Positions 6,047-14,592 of a stretch of DNA of 14,884 nt are shown in pieces. Numbering within the stretch: position 1 is the stretch's first letter; every line of letters starts with the position of its first letter. Under the pieces are notes generated by a model. It did no database searches. It saw nothing but the letters and a program-made list of their open reading frames with translations, and had not been told where the DNA came from. The translations under genes and the position numbers were made by a program. This DNA comes from Burkholderiaceae bacterium (GTDB lineage Bacteria; Pseudomonadota; Gammaproteobacteria; Burkholderiales; Burkholderiaceae_F): positions 1-14,884 of the forward strand of contig JACCSD010000183.1 of the NCBI GenBank assembly GCA_013813185.1, read 5' to 3'.

Positions 6047-9000
6047 GCGTTGCCGGTACCTGGCGGCGCAGCAGTGCATTGCGCGCCGCCCACTCCGCCT
6101 CGGGTTCGAGTTGTTCAAGAAAGCGCGGCTCACCGGCGATCAGCAGCGCGATGGCCACGCCGTCGCGATAGAGCACGCGGTTGCCGGTCAACGCAGGCAA
6201 GCGCGAACCCGGGCTCAGAATGCCGACCAGGTTCAATGGATCGGCACCGCTCAGGCTGACCAACGCACCGGATGCCTCGCGCCGCCGCATATCGCGCAGC
6301 AGTCCGATCGCTTCGGGCGCCGCGAACTGTTCACCCGAGTGTCCAGCGACAAAACGTCCACCGCGAATTTCGCCGCGTGCTTCGAGCCGTCGATAGCAGC
6401 GCAGCAGATCGCGCCATGGCGGCAGCCACTCGGCCTCACGTGCAATCAGCCGCCAGAACACTACGCCGTAACGGCGCAGCAACGTGCGTGCGACGTGTTC
6501 GACGACGTCGGCGCCTTCAGGTGCGCGGCGTTTTCGCGCCAGCGCCCAGCGGCCGGCGTCTTCGATGCCGAACAGCGCCGTGCGGCGTAGGCGCTTTTGT
6601 CCGTCGAACGCGCGGCGGCGATCGGACGGCACCAGCAATGCTCGCAAGCCACCGAAGCTATCGGCATTGATCAGCCCCTGCGCCACAAGCTCGGCGAGCG
6701 CTTGCTCGACTTGGGTGCGCAACAGCGTCGTGCCTTCGACGATCTCCTCGAAAAACGACGCGCCGTGCGTTGTGATGAACTCTGCAACCCGCTGCGCGTT
6801 CGATGTCAGAGCCACGCCGTTAGCGTCCGGCGCAAGCGCGGCCCAGATGGCGAGGTTGCGGCGTGACGCAAGCGCAATCGGCGTGGTGCGCACGGGACTC
6901 GGCACGCGTTCGCCGCTTGCGCCGCCAGTCTTCACGCTGAGCGGCGCGATGCGGGTCCAAACGACCCGGCCGGCGCGACTGAGCTCGTCGAGCCATGCCG
7001 GATCGTATTCATTGACGCGCGCCGGAAGAATCTCGGTTTCCCACGCGGCGGCCGGCGCTTCGAAACCTTCGAGCTGCGACACGATGTTCGCCACCGCATC
7101 CGCGCCTTCGACTCGCGCTTCCGGTGCGACGCGCTGCCATTCGAACAGAAAGCGCACGAAGTCGCGCGCTTCGACCGGCTCAATTTCACGGCGCAGCCGG
7201 TTCACCGTGTACCGATGGATGCGCGCCAGCAACCGTCGCTCGCACCACTCGGTCTCCCTGGCGTCGGGACTGAACTGTCCACGCATCGCCGAGCCTTCGG
7301 CCTCGAGTCGGGCCAGCGCGATTTCGACTTCGCCATTCGCCAGGCCGAGCGGGGCTGCGAGCGCGGTGACGGTTACGGGCCCCAGACCTTGCAGGCGATC
7401 GCGCAGAATTTCGACCAGCGCGTCATCGCGTGTCCACGCCTTCTGATATTGAATCGGCGCTTCAACCGCCGGCGTGCGCTCCGCCAACGGAAACAGCGCG
7501 TCGAATTCGGGCAAGCGCTCCGCAGCAACGAAGGCGGCGTGTCCCGCGTGCGCAATTGAAGTCGCTCGCTTCGCGGCCACTAGCTCCTCGAGCAGAACGG
7601 GCCATTCGGGCTGTGCCTTGATTTCGGCAGCGCTTAAAAAGCCAAAGCTCATCAGTGCATCGTGCAGCTCATCGGCACCGCGCGGCTCGGGCCACACCTC
7701 CTCGCGCACGCGGCGGATCGCATCGGCGTCGAGTTTGCCGAGATTATCGGCGGTTTCAGGATCAATCCAGCGGCGCGCGAGGACCGCCTGCGTGCGGCGC
7801 TCCTCGAGCGGAGCGTCGTCGAGGTAGGCGTACGGGCGCGCGGACAGAATTTCGAGCGCAAGCGGTGACGGCTCGGTCAGATCGCGCGCCAGCACTTTGA
7901 TTTGCCCACTCTCGATCTCTCGCAGCACGCGCTCCAGCCCGTCGATATCCATCGCCTCGTGCAGGCAGTCGTCGATGGTTTGCCGCACCAGCGGATGCTC
8001 GGGTATCTCGCGGTCACCGACGATGTTTTCGCCGCACGCCACCTGGTCGGGAAAAATCGCCGCCAGCAAGTCTTCGGCTGCCATGCGCTGCAGCTGCGGA
8101 GCGACTTTGTGCCCACCGCGAAACCGCAGCAGCGCAAGCGCAAATCCGGCGTTCCAGCGCCAGCGCGTGCCGAACATCGGCGCGTCGAGCAGCGCCTGCA
8201 CCAGCAATGGCCTTACGGTCGCCGCGGATAAATAGTGCGCCACATCGGCGAGCGGAAAGCTATGGCTGCTCGCCAGCGACAGCACGATCGCGTCTTCGGT
8301 CGCGGCCGCCTGCAACTCAAAATCGAACTTGCGGCAGAACCGCTTGCGCAACGCCAGACCCCAGGCGCGGTTGATGCGGCTGCCCAGCGGCGCATGAACG
8401 ATCAGCTGCATGCCGCCCGATTCGTCGAAGAATCGTTCGAGCACGACGGTGTCGCAGGTCGGCAGCGCGGACAGCGCAGCCTTGGCGGCGGCGAGGTAGT
8501 CGACGATCTGTCCCGCGGCGATCGGATCGATCTTCACCGACTCGGTGAGCCATGTGACGGCCGCTTCGCGCCCGCCCTCATCGAGCCGCGCGGAAATCGT
8601 TGAACGCAGTCGCGACAACGATTGCGATGCTTCGGCCGTGCGTGCCGGCGCCTCTCCCAGCCAGAACGGAATGCTCGGGGGCGATCCCTTCGCATCCTCC
8701 ACCCGGACCGTGCCGCGCTCGACGCGCAGGATGCGATACGACGTATTGCCCAGCTGGAAGACATCGCCCGCCAGGCTTTCCACCGCAAAATCTTCGTGCA
8801 CCGTGCCGACTACTTGCGCTTGCGGCTCCAGCATTACCGTGTAATCGGCGGTATCGGGTATTGCGCCGCCCGATGTGACCGCAGCGAGAGCGGCGCCGCG
8901 CCGTCCGCGCAGGATGCCGTTGACCGCGTCATGGTGCAGATGCGCGCTGCGCCGGCCGCGTTGCGTGTGAAACCCATCGGACAGCATCAGCACCAGCTCA

Positions 9001-10340
9001 CTGAATTCTTCGCGCGTGATGTTGCGGAACGGGTAGGCGCGTTGATAAACCGCCAGCAACTCGTCTTCCTTCCACTCCTGCGACGCAACTTCGGCGACGA
9101 TCTGCTGCGCCAGAACATCGAGCGGCTTGTCCGGCACCTGAATGCAGTCGAGCTCACCGCGCCGAACTGCATCGAGCAGCGCCGCACAGTCGCACAACTC
9201 GTCGCGCGACAGCGGGAATAACCGTCCCTTCGGAGTGCCGCCTACCGAGTGCCCGGAGCGACCGACGCGTTGCAGTAGCGCTCCGATCGAGCGCGTCGTT
9301 CCGATCTGGCACACCAGATCGACGTCACCGATATCGATTCCCAGCTCGAGCGACGAGGTGGCCACCAGCGCGCGCAACTCGCCGCGCTTCAGCCGTTGCT
9401 CGGCGTTGAGCCTTTGCTCGCGTGCGAGGCTGCCGTGGTGCGCGGTAACGTTTTCATGGCCGAGCCGCTCGGACAAGTGACGCGCTGCCCGCTCGGCAAG
9501 CCGCCGTGTGTTGACGAAGATCAAGGTCGTGCGGTGCTCTCTCACAAGGGCGGCGAGCCGGTCGTACACCTGGGTCCAGACGTCGCCCGACATCACCGCT
9601 TCGAGCGGCGAAGGCGGCAGCTCGATCGCCAAATCGCGCTGACGGATGTGGCCGGTGTCGACGATCGTGCAATTCGTGCTGGCTCCGACCAAAAACTTTG
9701 CGATCTCTTCGACGGGCTTCTGCGTGGCGGACAAACCGATCCGCACCAGCTCGCGTCCTGCGAGCGCTTGCAGCCGCTCGAGCGACAGCGCGAGATGCGC
9801 GCCGCGCTTGTTCGGCGCGATCGCATGAATCTCGTCGACGATCACCGTGCGTGTCGTCGCCAGCATCTTGCGACCGGACGCGCTGGTCAGCAGGATGTAC
9901 AGCGATTCCGGCGTGGTGACGACGATATGCGGAGGCCGCCGGCGCATCTTCTCGCGCTCGCCCTGCGGCGTATCGCCCGTGCGCACCACGGTCCGAATAT
10001 CGACATCGGGCAGTCCCAGCCGTTCGAGCTCGGCGCGAATGCCGGCGATGGGCAGTTCGAGATTCTTCTGAATATCGTTCGACAGCGCCTTTAGCGGAGA
10101 GACGTAGACGATGTGCGTCTCGTCGGTCAGGCCGCCCTCGATGCCTTCGCGCACCAACGTGTCGATTGCCGCAAGGAACGCCGCCAGCGTCTTGCCCGAT
10201 CCGGTCGGCGCGGCGACCAGCACGTGCTTGCCGGCCTTGATCGCCGGCCACGCTTCGATCTGCGCGCCGGTAGGCGCGGCGAACGCAGAGTCAAACCACC
10301 CTCGGACGGCGGGATGAAACTGCTCAATCGCGTTCGGCAT
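6030..10340 (-). CDS. lhr: Large helicase-related protein Lhr (superfamily 2 DNA/RNA helicase)
   Basis: This 1436-residue protein is an Lhr helicase, a 3'-5' DNA-translocating enzyme of superfamily 2 linked to DNA repair. A Q-motif-like PTGAQIEAW is at 23-31, motif I APTGSGKT at about 44-51, the DEIH box at 169-172, SAT (motif III) at 204-206, SSLELGIDIGDVD (motif V) near 329-341 and QRVGRSGH (motif VI) at 357-364. The winged-helix and Lhr-specific region follows, to about residue 870. The remaining 550 or so residues form the long C-terminal domain seen in E. coli Lhr (1538 aa), so this is the full-length and not the core-only form. I chose ATG 10340; the frame also has an upstream TTG at 10376 that would add 12 residues, and neither has a clear ribosome-binding site. 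The gene is intact over 4.3 kb despite the broken neighbour. Confidence 0.95.
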   Translation of the reverse strand: MPNAIEQFHPAVRGWFDSAFAAPTGAQIEAWPAIKAGKHVLVAAPTGSGKTLAAFLAAIDTLVREGIEGGLTDETHIVYVSPLKALSNDIQKNLELPIAGIRAELERLGLPDVDIRTVVRTGDTPQGEREKMRRRPPHIVVTTPESLYILLTSASGRKMLATTRTVIVDEIHAIAPNKRGAHLALSLERLQALAGRELVRIGLSATQKPVEEIAKFLVGASTNCTIVDTGHIRQRDLAIELPPSPLEAVMSGDVWTQVYDRLAALVREHRTTLIFVNTRRLAERAARHLSERLGHENVTAHHGSLAREQRLNAEQRLKRGELRALVATSSLELGIDIGDVDLVCQIGTTRSIGALLQRVGRSGHSVGGTPKGRLFPLSRDELCDCAALLDAVRRGELDCIQVPDKPLDVLAQQIVAEVASQEWKEDELLAVYQRAYPFRNITREEFSELVLMLSDGFHTQRGRRSAHLHHDAVNGILRGRRGAALAAVTSGGAIPDTADYTVMLEPQAQVVGTVHEDFAVESLAGDVFQLGNTSYRILRVERGTVRVEDAKGSPPSIPFWLGEAPARTAEASQSLSRLRSTISARLDEGGREAAVTWLTESVKIDPIAAGQIVDYLAAAKAALSALPTCDTVVLERFFDESGGMQLIVHAPLGSRINRAWGLALRKRFCRKFDFELQAAATEDAIVLSLASSHSFPLADVAHYLSAATVRPLLVQALLDAPMFGTRWRWNAGFALALLRFRGGHKVAPQLQRMAAEDLLAAIFPDQVACGENIVGDREIPEHPLVRQTIDDCLHEAMDIDGLERVLREIESGQIKVLARDLTEPSPLALEILSARPYAYLDDAPLEERRTQAVLARRWIDPETADNLGKLDADAIRRVREEVWPEPRGADELHDALMSFGFLSAAEIKAQPEWPVLLEELVAAKRATSIAHAGHAAFVAAERLPEFDALFPLAERTPAVEAPIQYQKAWTRDDALVEILRDRLQGLGPVTVTALAAPLGLANGEVEIALARLEAEGSAMRGQFSPDARETEWCERRLLARIHRYTVNRLRREIEPVEARDFVRFLFEWQRVAPEARVEGADAVANIVSQLEGFEAPAAAWETEILPARVNEYDPAWLDELSRAGRVVWTRIAPLSVKTGGASGERVPSPVRTTPIALASRRNLAIWAALAPDANGVALTSNAQRVAEFITTHGASFFEEIVEGTTLLRTQVEQALAELVAQGLINADSFGGLRALLVPSDRRRAFDGQKRLRRTALFGIEDAGRWALARKRRAPEGADVVEHVARTLLRRYGVVFWRLIAREAEWLPPWRDLLRCYRRLEARGEIRGGRFVAGHSGEQFAAPEAIGLLRDMRRREASGALVSLSGADPLNLVGILSPGSRLPALTGNRVLYRDGVAIALLIAGEPRFLEQLEPEAEWAARNALLRRQVPATLKFLA

Positions 10341-10451
10341 CACACATTGACTGTGAGATTCATTGAGGTCATTCAAGAACAGGCTAACTTAATTTGCTCT
10401 TTTGCATGCGCCGCGTCGGCGGTGGAGATGAGTCCGCGGCGGCTTCCGACA

Positions 10452-10790
10452 CTACAAGCCAAGCACCAGGCGCAAACCGTCATCGACCCGGTTCACCACT
10501 TGGGCAGGGAGCATGCGGACCTTGGCGGTCAGGTACGAGCGGTCCACAGTTAGCACTTGCGACACGTTGACCACCGACGACTTCGAAAGTCCTGACTCGG
10601 TTTTGCTGACGCGTACATTCCCGGGCGCTTCGGCGAGCCCCAGGTTGGACGTGACGGCCGCAATAACAACTGTGGCGATGCGACTTTGGTTAAATGGATT
10701 CGATTGCACGATCACCACGGGACGGCGGAAGCCCGGGCCTGAGCCGACGGGCGCCGGCAGCGACGCCCACCACACTTCACCACGTCTCAT
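10452..10790 (-). CDS. PemK/MazF-family mRNA interferase toxin
   Basis: This 112-residue protein has the standard MazF/PemK layout. It starts MRRGEVWWASLPAP, then has FRRPVVIVQSNPFN at 21-34, TVVIAAVTSN at 40-49, and a KSSVVNVSQVLTVDRSYL segment. Arg23 and Thr47 occupy the positions of the conserved catalytic Arg and Ser/Thr of MazF-type ribonucleases, so the toxin looks active. Members cut mRNA at short sequence-specific sites; the site cannot be predicted here. Its ATG lies inside the antitoxin gene (14-nt overlap, different frame), the usual coupled arrangement with the antitoxin first. Local GC is lower than in lhr (about 53% over 10561-10620), which fits mobile acquisition but does not prove it. 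Confidence 0.9.
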   Translation of the reverse strand: MRRGEVWWASLPAPVGSGPGFRRPVVIVQSNPFNQSRIATVVIAAVTSNLGLAEAPGNVRVSKTESGLSKSSVVNVSQVLTVDRSYLTAKVRMLPAQVVNRVDDGLRLVLGL

Positions 10791-11013
10791 TGCGCAGTGT
10801 TTTCAGTTGAGCGCGCTCAAAGGCTTGATCGACGGCCGAAGATTCAGCCGCATAGATCGCATTCAGGCGCGCGGTGATCGACTCGGATCCACGGCTTCCG
10901 ACGTACTCGGCGATCGCGTTTGCGTAGAGCCGGCTGCGCGGCGTTTTCAGCTGGCGCGCCAAACGCTCTGCGGCTTCGAACACAGGATCAGGCAGCGAGA
11001 TAGCGACTTTCAT
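10777..11013 (-). CDS. Ribbon-helix-helix antitoxin partner of the PemK/MazF toxin
   Basis: This 78-residue protein begins MKVAISLPDPVFEAAERLAR, a beta strand followed by a helix, then has a turn and a second helix around PRSRLYANAIAEYV. That is the ribbon-helix-helix (CopG/Arc/MetJ) DNA-binding fold. The C-terminal half, containing NAIYAAESSAVDQAFERAQL, would be the toxin-binding tail. Its gene lies directly upstream of the toxin with a 14-nt overlap. RHH antitoxins of MazF-type toxins are known (the B. subtilis EndoA antitoxin is one), so the pairing is plausible without being the classic MazE type. ATG 11013 lacks a clear ribosome-binding site. It would bind its own promoter and repress the pair, with the toxin as corepressor; this is inferred from the family. 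Confidence 0.88.
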   Translation of the reverse strand: MKVAISLPDPVFEAAERLARQLKTPRSRLYANAIAEYVGSRGSESITARLNAIYAAESSAVDQAFERAQLKTLRNETW

Positions 11014-11021
11014 GGCACGAT

Positions 11022-11037
11022 GGTATCACTGCGGTAT
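11022..11037. promoter_or_regulatory. Candidate antitoxin operator: GGTAT direct repeat
   Basis: Two copies of GGTAT lie at 11022-11026 and 11033-11037, with starts 11 bp apart (about one helical turn), only 9-24 bp upstream of the antitoxin start. RHH repressors often bind short repeats spaced this way in front of their own operon. Repeats this short can arise by chance, and no binding is shown. Confidence 0.25.
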
Positions 11038-11160
11038 GACCCGCGCAAATTCGCCGTGGCCGTCGAATAGACTTGCCTCTGCGCACGCATGGAATAGCGG
11101 AGCAAGTAACGGATAGCCCGGCGCGACCGGTTGCGGCACGATCTCCTACGCATATTGCCT

Positions 11161-11166
11161 GGAGAG
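11161..11166 (+). promoter_or_regulatory. Ribosome-binding site deciding the DUF1203 start
   Basis: GGAGAG ends 5 nt before ATG 11172. It favours that ATG over the upstream in-frame candidate at 11073, whose extra 33 residues do not belong to the DUF1203 domain. Confidence 0.7.
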
Positions 11167-11171
11167 CTGAG

Positions 11172-11648
11172 ATGTCCTTCCGCATTACGGGGCTATCGCC
11201 CACGCCATTTCGCCATTTGTTCGGGCTGTCCGACGAGGAACTTGCCAGGCACCGCGCCAGACGCTACGTGGCCGACGAAAAGCCGGGCTATCCCGATCGA
11301 ATAGAGCTGCGCGACGCCGAGCCTGGCGAAACGCTGATCCTCGTCAACTACATTCACCAGCCGGCCGAGAACCCGTACCGCGCGAGCCACGCGATTTTCG
11401 TGCTTGAGGGCGCCGGAGCCGCGTACGACCGGATAAATGAGATCCCAGAGGCGATGCGCTTGAGGCAGATATCGCTACGCGCTTTTGACACCGCTGACCT
11501 GATGGTTGACGCTGATATCGTCGACGGCCGCGAAACGGAACATGTCATCGAACGGCTCTACTCCGATCCGCGTGTTACGTACCTTCACGCGCACTATGCG
11601 AAGCGAGGCTGCTACGCCGCGCGCATTGATCGAGCCGAGAAGGTGTGA
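11172..11648 (+). CDS. DUF1203 domain protein
   Basis: The protein has 158 residues and matches DUF1203 along its whole length by eye. It begins MSFRITGLSPTPFRHLFGLS and has a central block around PGYPDRIELRDAEPGETLIL and VNYIHQPAENPYRASHAIFV. It ends with YLHAHYAKRGCYAARIDRA, in which the HAHYAKRGCYAARI block is a family hallmark. The biochemical function of DUF1203 is unknown. A GGAGAG ribosome-binding site supports ATG 11172. The gene diverges from the toxin-antitoxin pair and converges on the histidine phosphatase gene with 8 nt between stop codons. No signal peptide or membrane segment is seen, so it is probably cytoplasmic. Confidence 0.88.
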   Translation: MSFRITGLSPTPFRHLFGLSDEELARHRARRYVADEKPGYPDRIELRDAEPGETLILVNYIHQPAENPYRASHAIFVLEGAGAAYDRINEIPEAMRLRQISLRAFDTADLMVDADIVDGRETEHVIERLYSDPRVTYLHAHYAKRGCYAARIDRAEKV

Positions 11649-11656
11649 TCGACGCT

Positions 11657-12244
11657 CTACGGCGCGTGTGCGGAAAATCGACCGTTGACAACAAACCGGC
11701 CGTCGCTTTGCGGCGTAACGACGAGCATTTCGGCGGTTCCGAGCGAAACGCTGGTGAGCGCAAGAATGGTCGCTCCATGCGATACGAGCACCCGGTTCTG
11801 CGGGGTCCGGACGCTGATCAACTCTCGCATTTCGCGCACCTGCCGCTCGCGGTTCTCGGGATGAGTAAACAGATTGCCAAGCGCGGTCGAGATCTCGGAT
11901 TTGCCGAATGCGAGATTCGCCGTTTCTACGCAGCGGCACCACGGGCTCGAATACACGTTTTCAATCACGATGCCGCGTGCGCGAAATGCGGCGCCCACCC
12001 GGCGCGCGTCCCGCCGGCCTTCGTCAGTCAGATTTCGCTGCGTCCCGCAGTCATCCAGGCGAAAGCCGGGCGGATCGCCGACTCCGGGTGTCGTCACTGC
12101 GTGCCGCATCAACACCACCTGGCCCCCTTTGTTAAGCAGCGACCAGAGTGCCTCGTCGGCCAGCGCAGGCGACGGCAGGGATAGCAGCGCCAACACGACG
12201 CTACAAAACGCACTGGCTAGCCAGTTGCCTTCGCGTTTGATCAT
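11657..12244 (-). CDS. Exported histidine phosphatase superfamily protein
   Basis: The 195-residue product begins with a signal peptide: charged MIKREGNW, a hydrophobic stretch to about residue 23, and a likely cleavage after Ala29 (SPALA, then DEALW). The mature part has the phosphohistidine site VVLMRHAVTTPG, with the RHG-type motif at Arg47-His48, then QRNLTDEGRRDARRVG and the branch-2 motif VSHGATILA with the second catalytic His. It is therefore predicted to be a periplasmic phosphatase of the phosphoglycerate-mutase-like superfamily; the substrate is unknown. An in-frame ATG at 12280 would add 12 residues before the signal peptide. I prefer 12244 because the signal peptide is then normal in length, but 12280 has a weak GAAAG just upstream. 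The gene diverges from DUF3072. Confidence 0.85.
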   Translation of the reverse strand: MIKREGNWLASAFCSVVLALLSLPSPALADEALWSLLNKGGQVVLMRHAVTTPGVGDPPGFRLDDCGTQRNLTDEGRRDARRVGAAFRARGIVIENVYSSPWCRCVETANLAFGKSEISTALGNLFTHPENRERQVREMRELISVRTPQNRVLVSHGATILALTSVSLGTAEMLVVTPQSDGRFVVNGRFSAHAP

Positions 12245-12306
12245 TGCATTCGCATCTGGGTACGGTGGTTGCCGGCGCATTGTCTTTCAACGAAAAGGGG
12301 ATTGCG

Positions 12307-12618
12307 ATGACCGACAAGCGTACGCAACAAATGGCCGATCAAAGTAACACCGAGAAGCCGCCGGAAGACTGGACTACCGGCGACGAGCCGATGACCGGGG
12401 CGCAGCGCTCATATCTGAAGACATTGTCTGAGGAAGCGAAGGCGCCGTTCGACGAAAGCTTGACCAAGGCGCAGGCGTCACTCCGAATCGATGAATTGCA
12501 GCAGGTGACCGGACGTGGTCAGCCGCGGAAAGACGAAAGGCCGCACATGGCTGAGGCCGGTGACGCCGAAGCGGACGCGCACGGCGCCGATGTGCGGGGC
12601 GTTTCGGATCGCGAGTAA
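12307..12618 (+). CDS. DUF3072 domain protein
   Basis: This 103-residue hydrophilic protein contains EPMTGAQRSYLKTLSEEAK followed by FDESLTKAQASLRIDELQ at about 36-71, which is the DUF3072 core. The C-terminal tail is rich in Asp, Glu, Ala and Gly and is probably disordered. The function of the family is not known to me. An AAGGGG ribosome-binding site at 12295-12300 supports ATG 12307. It is 29 nt upstream of the receptor gene on the same strand, close enough to share a transcript, although the receptor has its own good ribosome-binding site and no functional link is evident. Confidence 0.82.
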   Translation: MTDKRTQQMADQSNTEKPPEDWTTGDEPMTGAQRSYLKTLSEEAKAPFDESLTKAQASLRIDELQQVTGRGQPRKDERPHMAEAGDAEADAHGADVRGVSDRE

Positions 12619-12647
12619 GTATATTTTGCGTTTGCCGGAGACGCTCG

Positions 12648-13640
12648 ATGACTGATCGGATATTGCCCTTCACCCGCCGCCGCCTGCTTGCCGCTGTGGC
12701 CGCCGCCACTCTGGTGCCGTCGAGCGCCGTGTTTGCGCAGGCGTATCCGGCCAAGCCAGTGCGCTGGATCGTGCCTTATCCGGCCGGGGGAGGTTCAGAT
12801 TTTCTGGCTCGCACCGTCGGTGCGCAGCTGGAGAAGCAACTCGGGCAGCCGCTGGTAATCGAGAACCGGCCGGGCGCGGCGACGATGATCGGCGCTGAAG
12901 CGGTGGCGCGTTCGACCGCTGATGGTTACACCGTGCTAAGCGGTGACAACGGCACGTTCGTGTTCAATACGGCGCTGTACAAGAAAGTGCCGTACGACCC
13001 GGTCAAGGACTTTGCGCCGATCGGGTTGATGGCGCGCTTTCCGTTGATCGTCGTGGCGAACCCTGCAACAGGTTTCAAGACGATGCGCGAGCTGGTCGAC
13101 GCTGCCAAGAAAGACCCTGGCAAGTTGTCGTACGCATCGGTCGGCGCGGGCAGTCCGCATCATCTGGCGATGGAGCTGATCAAGGACCGCACCGGCGCGT
13201 TCATCGTTCATATTCCTTACCGTGGCGCGGCGCCTGCGGTGCAGGATGTATTGGGAAATCAATTGCCGGTGATGGTGATCGACACCGCGGTCGGACTGCA
13301 GCACATCCGCTCGGGCAAGCTCGTGCCGCTTGGAGTTCTGAGCCGCCAGCGTCTGGCCGCATTGCCGAATGTGCCAACCCTCGAAGAGCAGGGAATCCGC
13401 GATACCGAGGTCTACGCGTGGCAGGGGATGGTGGTGCCTGCCGCCACGCCGCGCGATATCTCGGCGAAGCTGACGGCGGAGTTGAGTCGTGCGATTGCGA
13501 CTCCTGAGGTGACACGCAAGCTGCAGGAGTTCGGGCTGGAGCCGATTCAGGGGAATTCGGAGCAAATGGCGGGCTACATCAAGAGCGAGACGGCGCGCTG
13601 GCACGCGCTGATCAAGCAGCGCAAGTTGACCTTGGACTGA
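12648..13640 (+). CDS. Tripartite tricarboxylate transporter substrate-binding protein (Bug/TctC family)
   Basis: The 330-residue protein is a periplasmic solute receptor of the Bug family. Residues 9-30 form a signal peptide with a twin-arginine-like TRRRLL and a likely cleavage after Ala30 (AVFA, then QAYPAKPVR). The mature protein has the family marks: YPAKPVRWIVPYPAGGGSD at the start, GQPLVIENRPGA, a KDPGKLSYASVGAGSPHHLA segment and HIPYRGAAPAVQDVLG. Such receptors bind carboxylates or similar small molecules for TctAB-type membrane permeases. No TctA or TctB gene is nearby, so it is an orphan receptor, as is common in Burkholderiales; ligand unknown. GGAG at 12637-12640, 7 nt before ATG 12648, supports the start. 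It ends 4 nt before the stop of the converging aldo/keto reductase gene. Confidence 0.93.
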   Translation: MTDRILPFTRRRLLAAVAAATLVPSSAVFAQAYPAKPVRWIVPYPAGGGSDFLARTVGAQLEKQLGQPLVIENRPGAATMIGAEAVARSTADGYTVLSGDNGTFVFNTALYKKVPYDPVKDFAPIGLMARFPLIVVANPATGFKTMRELVDAAKKDPGKLSYASVGAGSPHHLAMELIKDRTGAFIVHIPYRGAAPAVQDVLGNQLPVMVIDTAVGLQHIRSGKLVPLGVLSRQRLAALPNVPTLEEQGIRDTEVYAWQGMVVPAATPRDISAKLTAELSRAIATPEVTRKLQEFGLEPIQGNSEQMAGYIKSETARWHALIKQRKLTLD

Positions 13641-13644
13641 ACCG

Positions 13645-14499
13645 CTAAGTCGTCGCCAGCGGACGCTTCCGTTTAGGCGGCGGAAACTGCGCGTCGACTT
13701 GCGCAAGGTCTTCTGCGGTCAGGTCGACGTTGGCGGCGGCGAAGTTTTCCCGCAGATGCGGCGCACTGCCAGACATGGGAATCGCGATCATGCCCGGCTG
13801 CTGCAACACCCACGCGAGCGCGGCACTCGCCGCGCTGATTCGATGGCGCCGCCCGATCGTTGCGAACGTCGTATCGCTTGCTAACGCGCCCTGATCGATC
13901 GGCGAGTACGCCATCGTCACCACGCCGTGCTCACGCTGCCACGGCACCAGATCGAACTCCGCACCGCGTTCGCTCGCCGAGTAGTACACCTGATTGGCAA
14001 CGCAGTTGACGCCTGCCGAGAGTGACGACAACTGCTGCATGTCTGAGGTGTCGAAGTTACTGACACCCCAGTGGCGGATACGACTCTCGCTGCGCAGTTG
14101 CTCGAATGCGGCAACGGTTTCCTGCAGTGGCGTTGAACCGCGCCAGTGCAGCAGATATAGATCGATGGCATCGAGTTGCAAACGCTTCAGACTGCGCTCG
14201 CAGGCGCGCATCACACCGGCATGACTGGCATTGCTCGGCAAAATCTTTGAAACGATCGTCAGGTCTGCGCGCGCGGCAATCCCGGCTTGGAAAGCCTCCT
14301 GGATAGCGGCGCCTACCACCTCTTCAGCGCCGCCGTTTCCGTACATTTCGGCGGTGTCGATCAGCCGGTAGCCGATTTCGAGCGCGGTCCTGACTGCGCC
14401 GACCTCGGCTGTGCGGGAGCGCTTCGCTTCTCCCATGCGCCAGGTGCCGAGTCCTAGCGCGGGCACCTCATTGCCGCTTGCTAGTTGGACGAATCGCAT
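13645..14499 (-). CDS. Aldo/keto reductase
   Basis: This 284-residue protein has the AKR catalytic tetrad in place: Asp48 (RLIDTAEMYG), Tyr53, Lys85 (TIVSKILPSN) and His118 (LYLLHWRG). The barrel start GNEVPALGLGTWRMG and the later IRHWGVSNFD, VANQVYY and MAYSPIDQGAL segments are also typical. It should reduce carbonyl compounds with NADPH in the cytoplasm; the substrate cannot be predicted. The product is slightly short but complete. AAGG about 7 nt upstream supports ATG 14499. It diverges from the OpgG/D gene across a 93-bp region that must hold both promoters; I see no convincing -35/-10 pair there. Confidence 0.92.
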   Translation of the reverse strand: MRFVQLASGNEVPALGLGTWRMGEAKRSRTAEVGAVRTALEIGYRLIDTAEMYGNGGAEEVVGAAIQEAFQAGIAARADLTIVSKILPSNASHAGVMRACERSLKRLQLDAIDLYLLHWRGSTPLQETVAAFEQLRSESRIRHWGVSNFDTSDMQQLSSLSAGVNCVANQVYYSASERGAEFDLVPWQREHGVVTMAYSPIDQGALASDTTFATIGRRHRISAASAALAWVLQQPGMIAIPMSGSAPHLRENFAAANVDLTAEDLAQVDAQFPPPKRKRPLATT

Positions 14500-14592
14500 G
14501 GATCAACCTTGGAAAGCATCATCCATAACCCATCTAGGCATCTGCTTTGCTTTCTGCTTAGCCGCGCCTTTCGACGCGCGCCATTTATTCCC

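Noticed and set aside
6484..7446. Plus-strand ORF of 320 codons inside lhr.
   Set aside because: It is antisense to a continuous lhr frame and consists mainly of Ser, Arg and Ala, as expected for a shadow frame in GC-rich DNA.
9454..10251. Minus-strand ORF of 265 codons overlapping the helicase core in another frame.
   Set aside because: The helicase motifs I to VI are in the lhr frame; this one is Arg/Ala-rich without motifs.
10405..10445. GC-rich inverted repeat (GCCGCG with CGCGGC) downstream of the toxin gene, possible terminator.
   Set aside because: The stem is only 6 bp with a long loop, and no T-run follows on the transcribed strand.
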